Of a DNA stretch of 32,342 nt, positions 9,009 to 17,363 are shown one piece after another. Under the pieces are notes generated by a model. The model was not told where the DNA came from and made no database searches. It worked only from the letters and a program-made list of their open reading frames with translations. The stretch lies in assembly GCA_016234705.1 (NCBI GenBank), contig JACRAS010000026.1:1-32342 (forward strand). Reading direction: 5' to 3'. This DNA comes from Betaproteobacteria bacterium (lineage in GTDB: Bacteria > Pseudomonadota > Gammaproteobacteria > Burkholderiales > SG8-39). Every line of letters starts with the position of its first letter. The stretch's first letter is position 1. Position numbers and translations under genes: made by a program.

Positions 9009-9813
9009 GTGCCGAACTCACCAACGCCTGCCGCGGCGGGCGAGCGCCACGACTGGCCCAAGCTCGTCGACGAGTTGAACCGGCTGCTGCGCCTGAAGAC
9101 CACGCCCGTAGCCATGAAGCTGTTCGAGCGCGCCGAGGACATGCAGGCCATCCCTAAGCTGCGCCGCCCCGGCGCCATCCACACCACCGATCAGATCGTG
9201 GCGCAGGCGGCACGGCTCGGCTTCACTATCGGCATCACCCGCGAAGACCTGGTCGGCGCGCAATGCGGCGCGGTCATCGGTCTCGCTCCGCGAGGACGAG
9301 GAATGGCGCTCGGGCAAGCACATGGCCGGCGTGTGGTTCGCCACCGTGGCCGATGCCTCGGCGCACCAGCAGGCGATGGACGTGGTGCCGCACGGAAAAT
9401 ACCGGGCGATGGCGGTGTCGCCGCTCGCCAGCGGCCGGCTCGATCCGCCCGACATCTGTCTCCTCTACGCCACGCCCGGGCAGATGATCATTTTCATCAA
9501 CGGCCTGCAATGGTCGGGCTACAAGAAATTCGACTGGAGCGTGGTGGGCGAATCGGCCTGCGCCGATTCCTGGGGCCGCGCGCTCGCCACCGGCGAACCC
9601 AGCCTGTCGATTCCCTGCTATGCCGAGCGGCGCTACGGCGGCGTGCTCGACGACGAGATGCTGATGGCGCTGCCGCCGCACTGTTTGCCCAAGGCGATCG
9701 CGGGCATGCAGGCACTGTCGGCGAACGGCCTCCGATACCCCATCCCGCAATACGGCATCCAGGCCGACGTGCGCGCCGGCATGGGCGCGAGCTATCCCTC
9801 GCGCAACAAGTAG
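9009..9813 (+). pseudogene. DUF169 family protein, disrupted by a frameshift
   Basis: Two reading frames together give one DUF169-like protein of about 267 residues. The first, from a GTG at 9009 with a strong GAAGGAG 8 nt upstream, reads TTPVAMKLFERAEDM and QCGAVIGLAP up to about 9290. The second then continues as EEWRSGKHMAGVWFAT, GQMIIFINGLQWSGYKK and GLRYPIPQYGIQADV to the stop at 9813. The frame change lies around 9285-9300 and equals one extra base or two missing bases. No long homopolymer is present, so slippage is not obvious. The family's role is poorly known; some members are annotated as linked to iron-sulfur or redox proteins. Either a real pseudogene or a sequence error. Confidence 0.75.
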
Positions 9814-9846
9814 GCCGGTTGCCCCGCGGCCGGGCGTCCCAAGACC

Positions 9847-11139
9847 TCACGCCGGCGCAGGAGCGGCGCCCTCGCCGCGACCGGCAGGCCTGTCGAAAAA
9901 TGCGCGCGTCTCGAATATCCCCGCCGCCAGACGCTTGCCGCCCGCGCGCAGGCTGCGTTTGAGTACGAAGTCGAACAACAGCGAGTTGTACTCGCGCAAA
10001 CCCATGAACAGCGGCGCCGCGCTTTTTTCGATGTAGCCCAGTTCCACCAGATAATCGACCGAGTAAATCGGGAACACGCCCGGCAGCGGATAGTCCGAGC
10101 CGTTCAGCAGGCGCGCGTGCCAGTCCTCGCGCTGGAGCACATGGGAAAGGGCCGCCCCGGCGCGCGCTGTCTGCGTCATGGCCGATATGTCGCCGTACAG
10201 CCTGCCCACATAGCGCGGTTCGTCCATCAGCCGCGCGAACAGCTCGAAGCTGCCCAAGGCAGCGCCGTTCGCGCCGCGGTCGGTATCTCGGTCCCGGCCC
10301 ATGGAAGCGCAATGCGCCACCACCACGCGCACGCCGTGATCGAGGGCGCGCCGCAGCCGCAGCGGATTGCCCAGTTCCTGCGCATCCGTCCCCCGCAGCG
10401 CGCGTTCCAGGCCCGCATGCGTGATCAACGGCAGGTCGAGCCGCGCCAGCGCCGAGTAGAAGGGATCGCACAGTTTGGATGCCGGGTCGATCCCCATCGC
10501 TGCCGGCAGCCACTTCAACGCACGGGCACCCTGCTCTACCGCCGCCTCCAGCCGCTCGATGCAATCACGGCGATACGGGTGCACCGAGGCGGCCCATTCG
10601 AAGTATTGCGCATGGCGCCGCGCCATTTGCGCGGCGTAGCGGTTGGGGACATGGAAACTCGTCTGTTCCCAGGACACCTCGCCCGCCTCGGTAACGCTCG
10701 CGTCGAAAGCGAGTAGTAGCAGCTTCACTCCGGGGCGCATGTCGTCGAGCAGATTGTGCATGCGCTCGACATAGCTCCGGTCGACCTGCCCCGGCGCATC
10801 GTGCACGCAGCCGGCGTTCATGAAGAACAGGCGCTGGGCGTACTGCAGAGGATAGCGCAGGCTCTCCATGGCAGGGTTGAGAGTGATGCCGCTGCCGGAC
10901 TCACCCGTGCCGGAGTCGCCGCTGCCCGCGAGGTGGCAATGGCAGTCCCACATCTTGTTTGGATCTATGCCTTCCCAGGCGGCGCGCACCAGTTCGTGCC
11001 GCGCGAGCGCTTCCGGCAGCGCGGCGCGGCAAGGATTGATGAAGCCCTGCTCGGGCCAATAGCGCCAGGCGGCGAGCCCGCCCGCGCCGAGCGCGAGAGC
11101 GCCCGAGAGCGCAAGAAATTTTCTGCGAGAAATTCTCAG
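9847..11139 (-). CDS. Exported amidohydrolase-family (TIM-barrel) protein with Tat signal
   Basis: Metal-dependent hydrolase of the amidohydrolase superfamily; substrate unknown. Visible ligand motifs in order are WDCHCHLAG (HxH), ALKWLPAAMG (Lys region), LITHAGLE, VVVAHCASMG and LLNGSDYPL (late Asp). The first GTG/ATG-type start is the GTG at 10989, which leaves only 12 residues before the HxH motif. The frame stays open upstream and encodes RISRRKFLALSGALALGAGG, a textbook twin-arginine signal, then AAWRYWPEQGFINPC. I therefore place the start near the CTG at 11139 (an ATT at 11133 is another option). No ATG or clear ribosome site precedes it, so translation may be coupled to the CBS gene that ends at 11150. 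If the signal works, the protein is periplasmic. Confidence 0.75.
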   Translation of the reverse strand: MRISRRKFLALSGALALGAGGLAAWRYWPEQGFINPCRAALPEALARHELVRAAWEGIDPNKMWDCHCHLAGSGDSGTGESGSGITLNPAMESLRYPLQYAQRLFFMNAGCVHDAPGQVDRSYVERMHNLLDDMRPGVKLLLLAFDASVTEAGEVSWEQTSFHVPNRYAAQMARRHAQYFEWAASVHPYRRDCIERLEAAVEQGARALKWLPAAMGIDPASKLCDPFYSALARLDLPLITHAGLERALRGTDAQELGNPLRLRRALDHGVRVVVAHCASMGRDRDTDRGANGAALGSFELFARLMDEPRYVGRLYGDISAMTQTARAGAALSHVLQREDWHARLLNGSDYPLPGVFPIYSVDYLVELGYIEKSAAPLFMGLREYNSLLFDFVLKRSLRAGGKRLAAGIFETRAFFDRPAGRGEGAAPAPA

Positions 11140-11149
11140 AACCGCGCGC

Positions 11150-11584
11150 TTAGGTTGGCGCGTCCTTGATATAGCCCTTGAGCATGCGGTTCTCGAACGC
11201 CTGCTCCTCCAGCACTGCCCTCGCCACGTCGTGAAACGAGAGCACGCCGACCAGCGTATCGCCTTCCATCACCGGCATGTAGCGGATGTGGTGCTGCAGC
11301 ATCACGCTGCGCAGTTCGTCCACTTCGACGTTCGGGGCTATGGTCCTGGGGTTTTTCACCATGATGGCGTCCACGCGCACGCCCTGGATCGAGCCCCGGT
11401 TCTTGTGCAGGGCCTGCAGCACTTCGCGGAAGGTCAGCATGCCCACCATGCTGCCCTGACTCATTACCACCAGCGAGCCGATGTCCTTCTCCGCCATGAT
11501 GCTGACCCCATCGCTCACCATCTCGTCCGGTGCGATGGTGACGAGCAGGTTGCCTTTTATTCTGAGTATTTCCCGAAGCTGCAT
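11150..11584 (-). CDS. Tandem CBS-domain protein
   Basis: A 144-residue soluble protein consisting of a CBS pair, a module that usually binds adenosine nucleotides and regulates partners. The first CBS motif spans about residues 14-65 (LLVTIAPDEMVSDGVSIM, IGSLVVMSQGSMVGMLTFRE) and the second about 80-135 (RTIAPNVEVDELRSVM, RYMPVMEGDTLVGVLSFHD). The frame is open for 30 codons further upstream, but the ATG at 11584 has a strong AGGAGGG about 6 nt before it and yields the natural start MQLREILRIKG. It lies 10 nt upstream of the amidohydrolase on the same strand. The partner is unknown. Confidence 0.88.
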   Translation of the reverse strand: MQLREILRIKGNLLVTIAPDEMVSDGVSIMAEKDIGSLVVMSQGSMVGMLTFREVLQALHKNRGSIQGVRVDAIMVKNPRTIAPNVEVDELRSVMLQHHIRYMPVMEGDTLVGVLSFHDVARAVLEEQAFENRMLKGYIKDAPT

Positions 11585-11641
11585 GACGCCCTCCTGTGCA
11601 CAAGGCGAACCAGAGTTTAGACCAAGCAGCAGAGGACTGCC

Positions 11642-11677
11642 AGCCTGCATCTCAGCCTGCATCTCAGCATGCATCTC
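11642..11677. repeat. Three 12-bp tandem repeats
   Basis: AGCCTGCATCTC occurs twice in tandem followed by AGCATGCATCTC. The array lies about 60 nt upstream of the CBS gene start and just beyond the end of the EamA gene. It may mark slippage or a small leader element. No function can be assigned. Confidence 0.6.
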
Positions 11678-11699
11678 GTGACTTACCCGAAAACAAGGA

Positions 11700-12593
11700 C
11701 TAATTCGCCGGCCGGTTCACCAACATGATCCCGGCTCCGACCAGCAGCGCCGCGCCGAGGAAAGCCGCAGAAAGCGGCTCGGACAGGAAGATCACGCCGA
11801 AGGCGACGCCGAACAAGGGCGTGAGGAACGAGAATACCGCCAGCCTGCCGGCGAGATACCGCGTCAGCAGCCAGAACCAGGCGAGGTAGCTGGCGAAGGC
11901 GACGATCACGCTCTGATAGGCGAGGCTTGCTACCACTTTCGGCGTGAGCGCGATGATGCCGGGCTCGCCCGCCATGAGCGATGCGACGGGCAGCACCAGC
12001 GCCGAGAAGCCGAGCTGGTAGAACAGCGTCTTGGTCGCGTTGGCCGAGCTGAGTCTGGTCGCGCGGATCAGCACCGTGGTCGCCGCCCACAGCACTGCCG
12101 CGATCACGCCGAACGCATCGCCGATCAGGGTCGAGCCGGCGACCGTGCCGAAGCCATCGGCAAAAGCCAGCGCCACGCCCAGGAACGCCAGCGCCACGCC
12201 CGTCCACTGGCTCGCGTTGAGGCGTTCGCCCGGAACGAACCACTGCAGCCCGAGGGCGGTGAGGCAGGGCGCGAGGTAGATGAACACCACCATGCGCGAA
12301 GCCGCGGTATAGGCTAGGCCGGCATAGATGAACACGAACTCGGCGGCGAACAGCGCGCCCGCCGCCATGCCGACGGCAAGCGTGCCGTCGCGCCCGAACA
12401 GCGGGATGCGGCGCAGCCGCGCCCAAGCAAGGAGCAGCACCGTGGCGATGATCGAGCGCAGCCCCGCCTGCATGATGGGCGAAATGCCCGCGGCGGCGAT
12501 TTTGATGGTGATCTGCTGGAAGCCCCAGCACATGCACAGCACGACCATCATGGACACGGCCAGCGCGTCTGCGGGTTTGCGCTCGGACAACAC
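11700..12593 (-). CDS. EamA-family (DMT superfamily) permease
   Basis: Inner-membrane transporter of 297 residues with ten hydrophobic helices arranged as two EamA repeats. The first repeat begins VSMMVVLCMCWGFQQITIKI; the second starts near FGVIAAVLWAATTVLIRATR. FLTPLFGVAFGVIFLSEPLS near the end is the usual DMT motif where helix 9 meets helix 10. Such proteins export or import small metabolites such as amino acids; the substrate is not predictable here. The start is a GTG at 12593, with AGGA about 13 nt upstream and a TTG immediately after. It follows mlaF on the same strand after 44 nt, so the two may be co-transcribed, but no functional link is evident. Confidence 0.85.
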   Translation of the reverse strand: MLSERKPADALAVSMMVVLCMCWGFQQITIKIAAAGISPIMQAGLRSIIATVLLLAWARLRRIPLFGRDGTLAVGMAAGALFAAEFVFIYAGLAYTAASRMVVFIYLAPCLTALGLQWFVPGERLNASQWTGVALAFLGVALAFADGFGTVAGSTLIGDAFGVIAAVLWAATTVLIRATRLSSANATKTLFYQLGFSALVLPVASLMAGEPGIIALTPKVVASLAYQSVIVAFASYLAWFWLLTRYLAGRLAVFSFLTPLFGVAFGVIFLSEPLSAAFLGAALLVGAGIMLVNRPAN

Positions 12594-12637
12594 TATTTGT
12601 GTTTTTCCTGCCGATGGATTTCGTGTTGGGCCTTGCG

Positions 12638-13444
12638 CTATTTCAAGCCGAGCTGTACCTCGATCGGCAGCGCGGGGTAGTGGAACGCGATCGGCCCGTC
12701 GGGCTCGGCGTGGATGAACTGGCGCACCACCGGATTGTCGGAGGCCAGCATCTCATCCGGCGTGCCCTCGCCGACGACCACGCCGTCGGCGATGACATAC
12801 AGGTAGTCAACCAGCTTGAGCGACTCGCTCACGTCGTAGGTAACGATGATCGAAGTGGTGCCGAGCGCATCGTTCAGGCGGCGGATCAGGTCGGCGATGA
12901 CGTTGAGCGAGATCGGGTCCAGGCCCGCGAACGGCTCGTCGTACATCGCCAGCATCGGATCGTGCACGATGGCGCGGGCGAGCGCGACGCGGCGCGACAT
13001 GCCGCCGGAGAGCTCGCTCGGCATCAGGTTCCTCGCCCCGCGCAGCCCGACCACGTGCAGCTTCATCAGGATGAGGGAGCGAATCAACTCCTCCGGCAGG
13101 TCGGAGTTTTCGCGCAGCGGAAATGCAATGTTCTCGTACACCGACAGGTCGGTGAACAGCCCGCCCGCCTGGAACATCATGCCCATCCTGCGCCGCAACT
13201 GGTACAGGCTGTCGCTGTCGAGTTCATGCACCAACTGGCCGGCGACCCTGACCGAGCCTTGCGCCGGCTTCTCCTGCCCGCCGATCAGCCGTAGCAGGGT
13301 GGACTTGCCGCAGCCGCTCGCCCCGAGGATGGCAACGACCTTGCCGCGGGGGACCTTCAGGCTGAGTCCCTTCAAGATTTCGCGTTCGCCGTAATTGAAC
13401 TTGACGTCGGTGATTTCGACTAAGTTATCGGGGGAGGGAGTCAT
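12638..13444 (-). CDS. mlaF: MlaF-type ABC transporter ATP-binding protein
   Basis: Cytoplasmic ATPase of a phospholipid-trafficking (Mla) type ABC transporter, 268 residues. Walker A is GASGCGKST (41-49), the Q-loop MMFQAGGLF (about 89-97), the signature LSGGM (145-149) and Walker B MLAMYDEPFAGLDP (164-177). The H-loop position reads VTYDVSES, so Tyr203 replaces the usual His. The start at 13444 gives the family-like N-terminus DNLVEITDVKFNYGEREIL. MlaE permease and MlaD substrate-binding genes normally follow, but here an EamA gene does, so this ATPase is orphaned within the window. A TAAAAT -10 element lies about 33 nt upstream. Confidence 0.87.
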   Translation of the reverse strand: MTPSPDNLVEITDVKFNYGEREILKGLSLKVPRGKVVAILGASGCGKSTLLRLIGGQEKPAQGSVRVAGQLVHELDSDSLYQLRRRMGMMFQAGGLFTDLSVYENIAFPLRENSDLPEELIRSLILMKLHVVGLRGARNLMPSELSGGMSRRVALARAIVHDPMLAMYDEPFAGLDPISLNVIADLIRRLNDALGTTSIIVTYDVSESLKLVDYLYVIADGVVVGEGTPDEMLASDNPVVRQFIHAEPDGPIAFHYPALPIEVQLGLK

Positions 13445-13476
13445 CAATCGGGTGCTTGGATGAAAAGCGTTCCGCG

Positions 13477-13503
13477 ATTTTACACGGCTTCCCGGCCGCA
13501 CAA
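13477..13503 (-). promoter_or_regulatory. Possible mlaF promoter
   Basis: On the minus strand, TAAAAT (13482-13477) is a good -10 hexamer and TTGTGC (13503-13498) a partial -35, with a 15-nt spacer that is slightly short. The resulting leader to the mlaF ATG at 13444 is about 25-30 nt. It lies in the 145-nt divergent region shared with msrB. Confidence 0.4.
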
Positions 13504-13559
13504 GGCCCGACGTGCGGCCGTCTTTGCAAGCGGCAGCGTCCCGATGGCGCCACAGCGCG

Positions 13560-13565
13560 TATACT
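13560..13565 (+). promoter_or_regulatory. Possible msrB -10 element
   Basis: TATACT is a strong -10 hexamer 25 nt before the msrB ATG, giving a short leader that still includes the AGGAGG ribosome site. No good -35 hexamer is seen at 16-18 nt, so it may be activator-dependent or use an alternative sigma factor. Confidence 0.35.
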
Positions 13566-13589
13566 TTCACCAATCAACAGGAGGCAAGC

Positions 13590-14135
13590 ATGGACAGGCG
13601 CAGCACTCTGAAAGTCCTCGCGGGGCTGGCCGGGTCGTGGTTTGCACGACCCGCCTTTGCAAAAGGAGAAAAAACCGTGGAACAACTGCAGAAGAACTGG
13701 AGGACCCTGCTCGCCGATGGCGCGGACGTGGCGAGCGGCACCGAGCCGGTGAAACTGTCTAACGAGGAATGGAGAAAACGGCTCTCGCCGCAGGCCTACG
13801 ACGTGCTGCGCAAGGAGGGCACCGAGCGCGCCGGATCGAGTCCGCTCGACCGCGAAAAGCGCCCCGGCGTGTTCGTATGCGCCGGCTGCAGGCTGCCGTT
13901 GTTCAGCTCGGACATGAAATTCGACAGCGGCACCGGCTGGCCCAGTTTTTTCACCACCATTCCCGGCGCATTCGGCACCAGCCGCGATTTCAAGCTGATT
14001 TTCCCGCGCACCGAGTACCACTGCTCGCGCTGCGGCGGGCACCACGGCCATATATTCGACGACGGCCCGGAGCCGACCGGGCTGCGCTATTGCAACAACG
14101 GCGTGGCGCTGCGCTTCATCCCCAAGACCGGCTGA
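13590..14135 (+). CDS. msrB: Exported methionine-R-sulfoxide reductase MsrB
   Basis: Reduces methionine-R-sulfoxide in oxidised proteins. The 181-residue precursor starts MDRRSTLKVLAGLAGSWFAR, a twin-arginine-like signal ending near PAFA-KG, so the enzyme should act in the periplasm. Zinc ligands are C97/C100 (CAGC) and C145/C148 (CSRC). GTGWPSFFTTIPGAFG is the substrate-pocket motif. C168 in RYCNNGVALRF is the catalytic cysteine. The frame is open 26 codons upstream, but the ATG at 13590 has AGGAGG about 6 nt before it. It stands next to the cytochrome locus but on the opposite strand. Periplasmic MsrB would protect envelope proteins such as cytochromes; that link is inference. Confidence 0.92.
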   Translation: MDRRSTLKVLAGLAGSWFARPAFAKGEKTVEQLQKNWRTLLADGADVASGTEPVKLSNEEWRKRLSPQAYDVLRKEGTERAGSSPLDREKRPGVFVCAGCRLPLFSSDMKFDSGTGWPSFFTTIPGAFGTSRDFKLIFPRTEYHCSRCGGHHGHIFDDGPEPTGLRYCNNGVALRFIPKTG

Positions 14136-14163
14136 GAGCTTATTACAAAATGAGGGAATCAAG

Positions 14164-14286
14164 ATGGGAAGGGAAGGGTCCCACCCCTTCCCCAGGCCCC
14201 CTGGTTCCACACTCATGCAGGACCGGATCCTAGAATTGCGCGAGCAGATCGCGCTGATGGACGAGCCGCCGCTGTGGCCGGCGTGA
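14164..14286 (+). other. Short open frame (40 codons), possible gene fragment
   Basis: Lies between msrB and the diheme cytochrome. From an ATG at 14164, with GAGGGA about 6 nt upstream, it encodes MGREGSHPFPRPPGSTLMQD and ends LREQIALMDEPPLWPA. The second half looks like a natural helix; the first half crosses a G/C-rich inverted repeat (GGGAAGG with its complement, 14166-14190). I recognise no family. It may be the remnant of a longer gene or chance. Confidence 0.2.
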
Positions 14287-14310
14287 ATAGGTCTGAAAAT
14301 GCCAGCAGGC

Positions 14311-14985
14311 CTATTTCGCGGCGCCGCTGCCCTGGTTGAGCATGTAGATGGTCGCCTTGCGCATCTCGGCATCGGTGAGATCGGGCATGCCGCCGCGCGC
14401 GGGCATGCCGCCGTGCCCCTTGATCGCGGAGCGCACCACCGCATCCAGCCCCTGCGCCGCCCGCGGTATCCAGGCTGCGCGATCGCCGATTTTCGGCGCG
14501 CCGCCTTCGCCTGTCTGGTGGCACTTGACGCACTGCGCCTGCACGATCTGCTCGCCGCTGCGAGCGGCGGGCGGGGATTTCTTGCTGATGGGCTCGGTCC
14601 AGTGGCCGCCCGACTGGTTGACCATGTAGGTGATGGCGCGGGAAATTTCGAGGTCGCTCACGACCGCATTGCCGCCGTGCGCCGGCATCTTGCGGATGCC
14701 CTTGAGCGCGCTCTGGGTGAGACTGCCCAGGCCGCGCGAGGCAAGTTTGCTCCACGCATGCTTGTCGCCGATCTTCGGCGCGCCGTTCGCGCCCGTGCCG
14801 TGGCAGGCGGCGCACACCGCGTCCACCACGTCCTTGCCGCCGCGTTCGCCGCCCTGCGCCCCGGCGTCTTGCGGCAGAAGCTGCGCACAGACCGTCAGCG
14901 CCGCGAGCAAGACCAGTTGCCTCGACGCCCTGGAAAATAGTACGTAATCCGGTACATAAGCCTCGGTGTGCGCTTGCTTGCTCAT
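14311..14985 (-). CDS. Periplasmic diheme cytochrome c (tandem c5-like domains)
   Basis: Secreted electron carrier of 224 residues with two class I heme domains: CAACH at 58-62 and CVKCH near 151. The domains are internal duplicates: both continue GAPKIGD, then an AW helix, a KMPAHGG or GMPARGG motif providing the sixth-ligand Met, and end TYMVNQ or IYMLNQ. The N-terminus is a signal with an unusually long polar stretch before the hydrophobic RQLVLLAALTVCAQLL core. Two ATGs are near; the second (14985) has AGGAG 6 nt upstream, so I choose it over 14991. It lies downstream of the MtrB porin, beyond a terminator, and is a natural periplasmic shuttle to the decaheme conduit (inferred). Confidence 0.9.
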   Translation of the reverse strand: MSKQAHTEAYVPDYVLFSRASRQLVLLAALTVCAQLLPQDAGAQGGERGGKDVVDAVCAACHGTGANGAPKIGDKHAWSKLASRGLGSLTQSALKGIRKMPAHGGNAVVSDLEISRAITYMVNQSGGHWTEPISKKSPPAARSGEQIVQAQCVKCHQTGEGGAPKIGDRAAWIPRAAQGLDAVVRSAIKGHGGMPARGGMPDLTDAEMRKATIYMLNQGSGAAK

Positions 14986-15050
14986 GCTCATCTCCTGGTA
15001 ACAGGCACAAGTTTACTTGGCCGGGGCCGCGGACACAATATTGTCGGATA

Positions 15051-15083
15051 GAAATAAAAACGGGGCCGAAAGGACCGGCCCCG
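15051..15083 (-). terminator. Rho-independent terminator after the porin gene
   Basis: Perfect 8-bp GC stem (CGGGGCCG, 15061-15068, pairing with 15076-15083) with a 7-nt loop. On the minus strand it is followed by TTTTTATTT. It lies 22 nt past the mtrB-like stop and separates that unit from the diheme cytochrome. Confidence 0.88.
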
Positions 15084-15105
15084 CGCTGCTCCTAGCGGCC
15101 GCCGG

Positions 15106-17208
15106 CTAGAACTTGTATCTCAGCGCCAGCCTGAAGACGTTCACGCTATAGCGCGGCGCTTGTTCGCCCAAGGTGAGGATGTTCGGGATGGTACCGGACG
15201 CAACGCCGTCGAGCATCCAGTTCTTGCTGTCGTAGCGCTCGTGCCAGTAACTCGCCTGCAGCGATACCTTGTCCTTCAGACGATAGCTTGCGTAGAGTTT
15301 CAGGCTGTCGAGCGTCGTCGAAAGGTTGGGAAATGCCGGATTCAGCGCGCCCGTGTTGACGCTGATTTCGCCCTTTGAGCGCGAACTGCCGTAATCGGCG
15401 CCGATTTCGAGTTTGTCCTTGATTGCCACGTGTTTCAAGCCGATGCCGAAGAAATCGATCCGGTCCTTGTTTTCGCCCGACCAATCCGGTATCGAGAACG
15501 TCTGGCTCCCGGCCTGTCTCGACTTGATTTCCTGGTGGTTCGCGAATAAATGCAGGCTGGTGTCTTGCGTGAGTATCACCGAGACGTCGCCGTTCAGGTT
15601 GAGGTCCCTGCCGCTCAACAAGCCGACCGCCGAATCCAGATAATCGTCATTGGACGTATCGAGGCCGAGCCCGAGATTCACGTTTTCCGCGATGGAAATG
15701 TCTGCGCGCACTGCGACGGTTTCCCGCGTGCGGCTGGCCATATTGTATTTTCGCAGCAAGGGATTCTCGGGCGGCGCGATCCCGGAGACCACCTGGTAAC
15801 CGGAATTCCTGCGCTCGCCGTGTGCGAACCTCAACGACAAATCGGCCTTGTCCAGGATGCGGGAGGCGATTTTTCCCCACACCGTATCCTCGCGGCTCCG
15901 GTCGACCTCCTGGAACGTGCGCTTGCGCGACTCGCTATCGACGCCGGCGAAGACCTTCGTGTTCGCCAGGACCTTGTAATCGGCGCTCAACCTGAATTTC
16001 TCTTGCGTGAAACCGTACGGCAGGTTCGCTCTTGGCGCCCCCGTAAACATATCGGTAGCCACCGAGGGGTAAAGCGACTGCGGCGTCCGGTTGTCGCGAT
16101 CGTTGTGCGTGTACGCCGCGTTCAAGCGCAGCCGGTCGGTGACCGCGGAGCTGAGTTTCAGATTCGCGTCGAGGGTGTCGGCGCGACCGTTCAGGGAACT
16201 TCCCGGCAAGGCCGCAACGGCCAGCGTGGCGTTTTGCGTCGACGCGAGGAAACCATCGTTCTGCGTCATGCGGCCCAAAGCGATGTCGGCGCTGGCGCGC
16301 GTGCGCTCGCTGAACTGGTATCCCGCCGAGGCCAGCACCTGGTGAAACTGGTTGTCCGGCGGCAACGCGAGCTGGCCGGCGCCGGCGCCGGGGAAGCCCG
16401 GCAAGAACGTGAACGGGTTCTGCCAATTCAGGGAGTCGTTGTTGTTGCGAAACGTCGACCCGTAATACGCCAGCTTCGCCTGCCATTTGCCTCCGCTGTA
16501 AGAGGCCGAAGCGTCCACCTGATCGGTAACATAATCCACCGGCTCGACCAACTGGGCTGCATTGACGAAGAAGGCACCGGCAGTGCGTTTCGTGCCTTCT
16601 TTGGTTTCATGGCGAAAATTGACGGCGTACTCCCAATCGCGCACCGGCGTCCAGGAAGCGCCCATACCCAGCCGTTTCCTGTCCGTGCCAATCTCGACCT
16701 GTTGCAGCGTGCCTGCCAACGGCATGTTGGCCGTGGTAGCCGCCGGATACCCGGCCGGCAAGGTCAAGGACGCGCCACCGCTGCCGGCGAATGGCGTTTG
16801 CGCGCTATCCGAGATGAAATGCGGTATCTCATCGTACTTGAGCAACAGTTTGTACTTGCCTTGCTGCCCGCCTTCCGCATCGAGAGAACGCGATTTCAGC
16901 CCGAGATTCGACGCATTCAGATTCCAGTAAGCCCCATCCTCGCCGCGCGAACGCACCGCGCCGTCGCCGATGAGAAATCCGCCTTTCTTGTCGAGCCCGT
17001 TGTATTCGCCGAATTTGGCCGATTTTTCCGAAACCGAACCGACGCCGACGTCCAGCGTCCCGCTGAGCCCCTGGTCGAACGTGCAGGACTCGCATTTCCA
17101 CTGCGAGGTATCGGCCTGGCCGGCGCCGCTGGCGCTGTCTGCCGCCGTGGCGACCGCGGACAGCACCGACAGCACGCTGAGCAGAAACAGTTGATTTGAC
17201 GTTTTCAT
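15106..17208 (-). CDS. mtrB: MtrB/PioB-family decaheme-associated outer-membrane porin
   Basis: Large beta-barrel of 700 residues that in Shewanella-type systems sheathes the MtrA decaheme cytochrome and carries electrons across the outer membrane. Signal peptide MKTSNQLFLLSVLSVLSAVA is cleaved near ATA-ADS. Early on it has WKCESC (C39, C42), the N-terminal CxxC typical of MtrB proteins. The rest alternates short amphipathic strands, for example YAVNFRHETKEGTKR, KLYASYRLKDKVSLQASYWH, and ends FRLALRYKF with the terminal Phe expected of outer-membrane barrels. The ATG at 17208 follows AGGAC by about 7 nt. It is downstream of the DmsE-type gene (155 nt) on the same strand, as expected for a conduit pair. 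MtoB or PioB are alternative names. Confidence 0.93.
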   Translation of the reverse strand: MKTSNQLFLLSVLSVLSAVATAADSASGAGQADTSQWKCESCTFDQGLSGTLDVGVGSVSEKSAKFGEYNGLDKKGGFLIGDGAVRSRGEDGAYWNLNASNLGLKSRSLDAEGGQQGKYKLLLKYDEIPHFISDSAQTPFAGSGGASLTLPAGYPAATTANMPLAGTLQQVEIGTDRKRLGMGASWTPVRDWEYAVNFRHETKEGTKRTAGAFFVNAAQLVEPVDYVTDQVDASASYSGGKWQAKLAYYGSTFRNNNDSLNWQNPFTFLPGFPGAGAGQLALPPDNQFHQVLASAGYQFSERTRASADIALGRMTQNDGFLASTQNATLAVAALPGSSLNGRADTLDANLKLSSAVTDRLRLNAAYTHNDRDNRTPQSLYPSVATDMFTGAPRANLPYGFTQEKFRLSADYKVLANTKVFAGVDSESRKRTFQEVDRSREDTVWGKIASRILDKADLSLRFAHGERRNSGYQVVSGIAPPENPLLRKYNMASRTRETVAVRADISIAENVNLGLGLDTSNDDYLDSAVGLLSGRDLNLNGDVSVILTQDTSLHLFANHQEIKSRQAGSQTFSIPDWSGENKDRIDFFGIGLKHVAIKDKLEIGADYGSSRSKGEISVNTGALNPAFPNLSTTLDSLKLYASYRLKDKVSLQASYWHERYDSKNWMLDGVASGTIPNILTLGEQAPRYSVNVFRLALRYKF

Positions 17209-17363
17209 ATTTTTGTCCTGTTTTGGTTACGGCATAACGCGCTTTGCGCATTAGCCTTCACTGAAACTTCGTTTTGGGTTTGTCTCGTTACCGGTACTGG
17301 CATCGTCTTTCGCGCCTCACCCGCATTTCAACCGCGCGCCGGGCTGGGGTCCGCAGGCGCCGG

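Noticed and set aside
11642..11677. CRISPR-like tandem repeats
   Set aside because: Three abutting 12-bp units without spacers; not a CRISPR.
15550..17199. 549-codon plus-strand frame opposite the porin gene
   Set aside because: Shadow of the MtrB-type barrel, which has a signal peptide, CxxC and terminal Phe.
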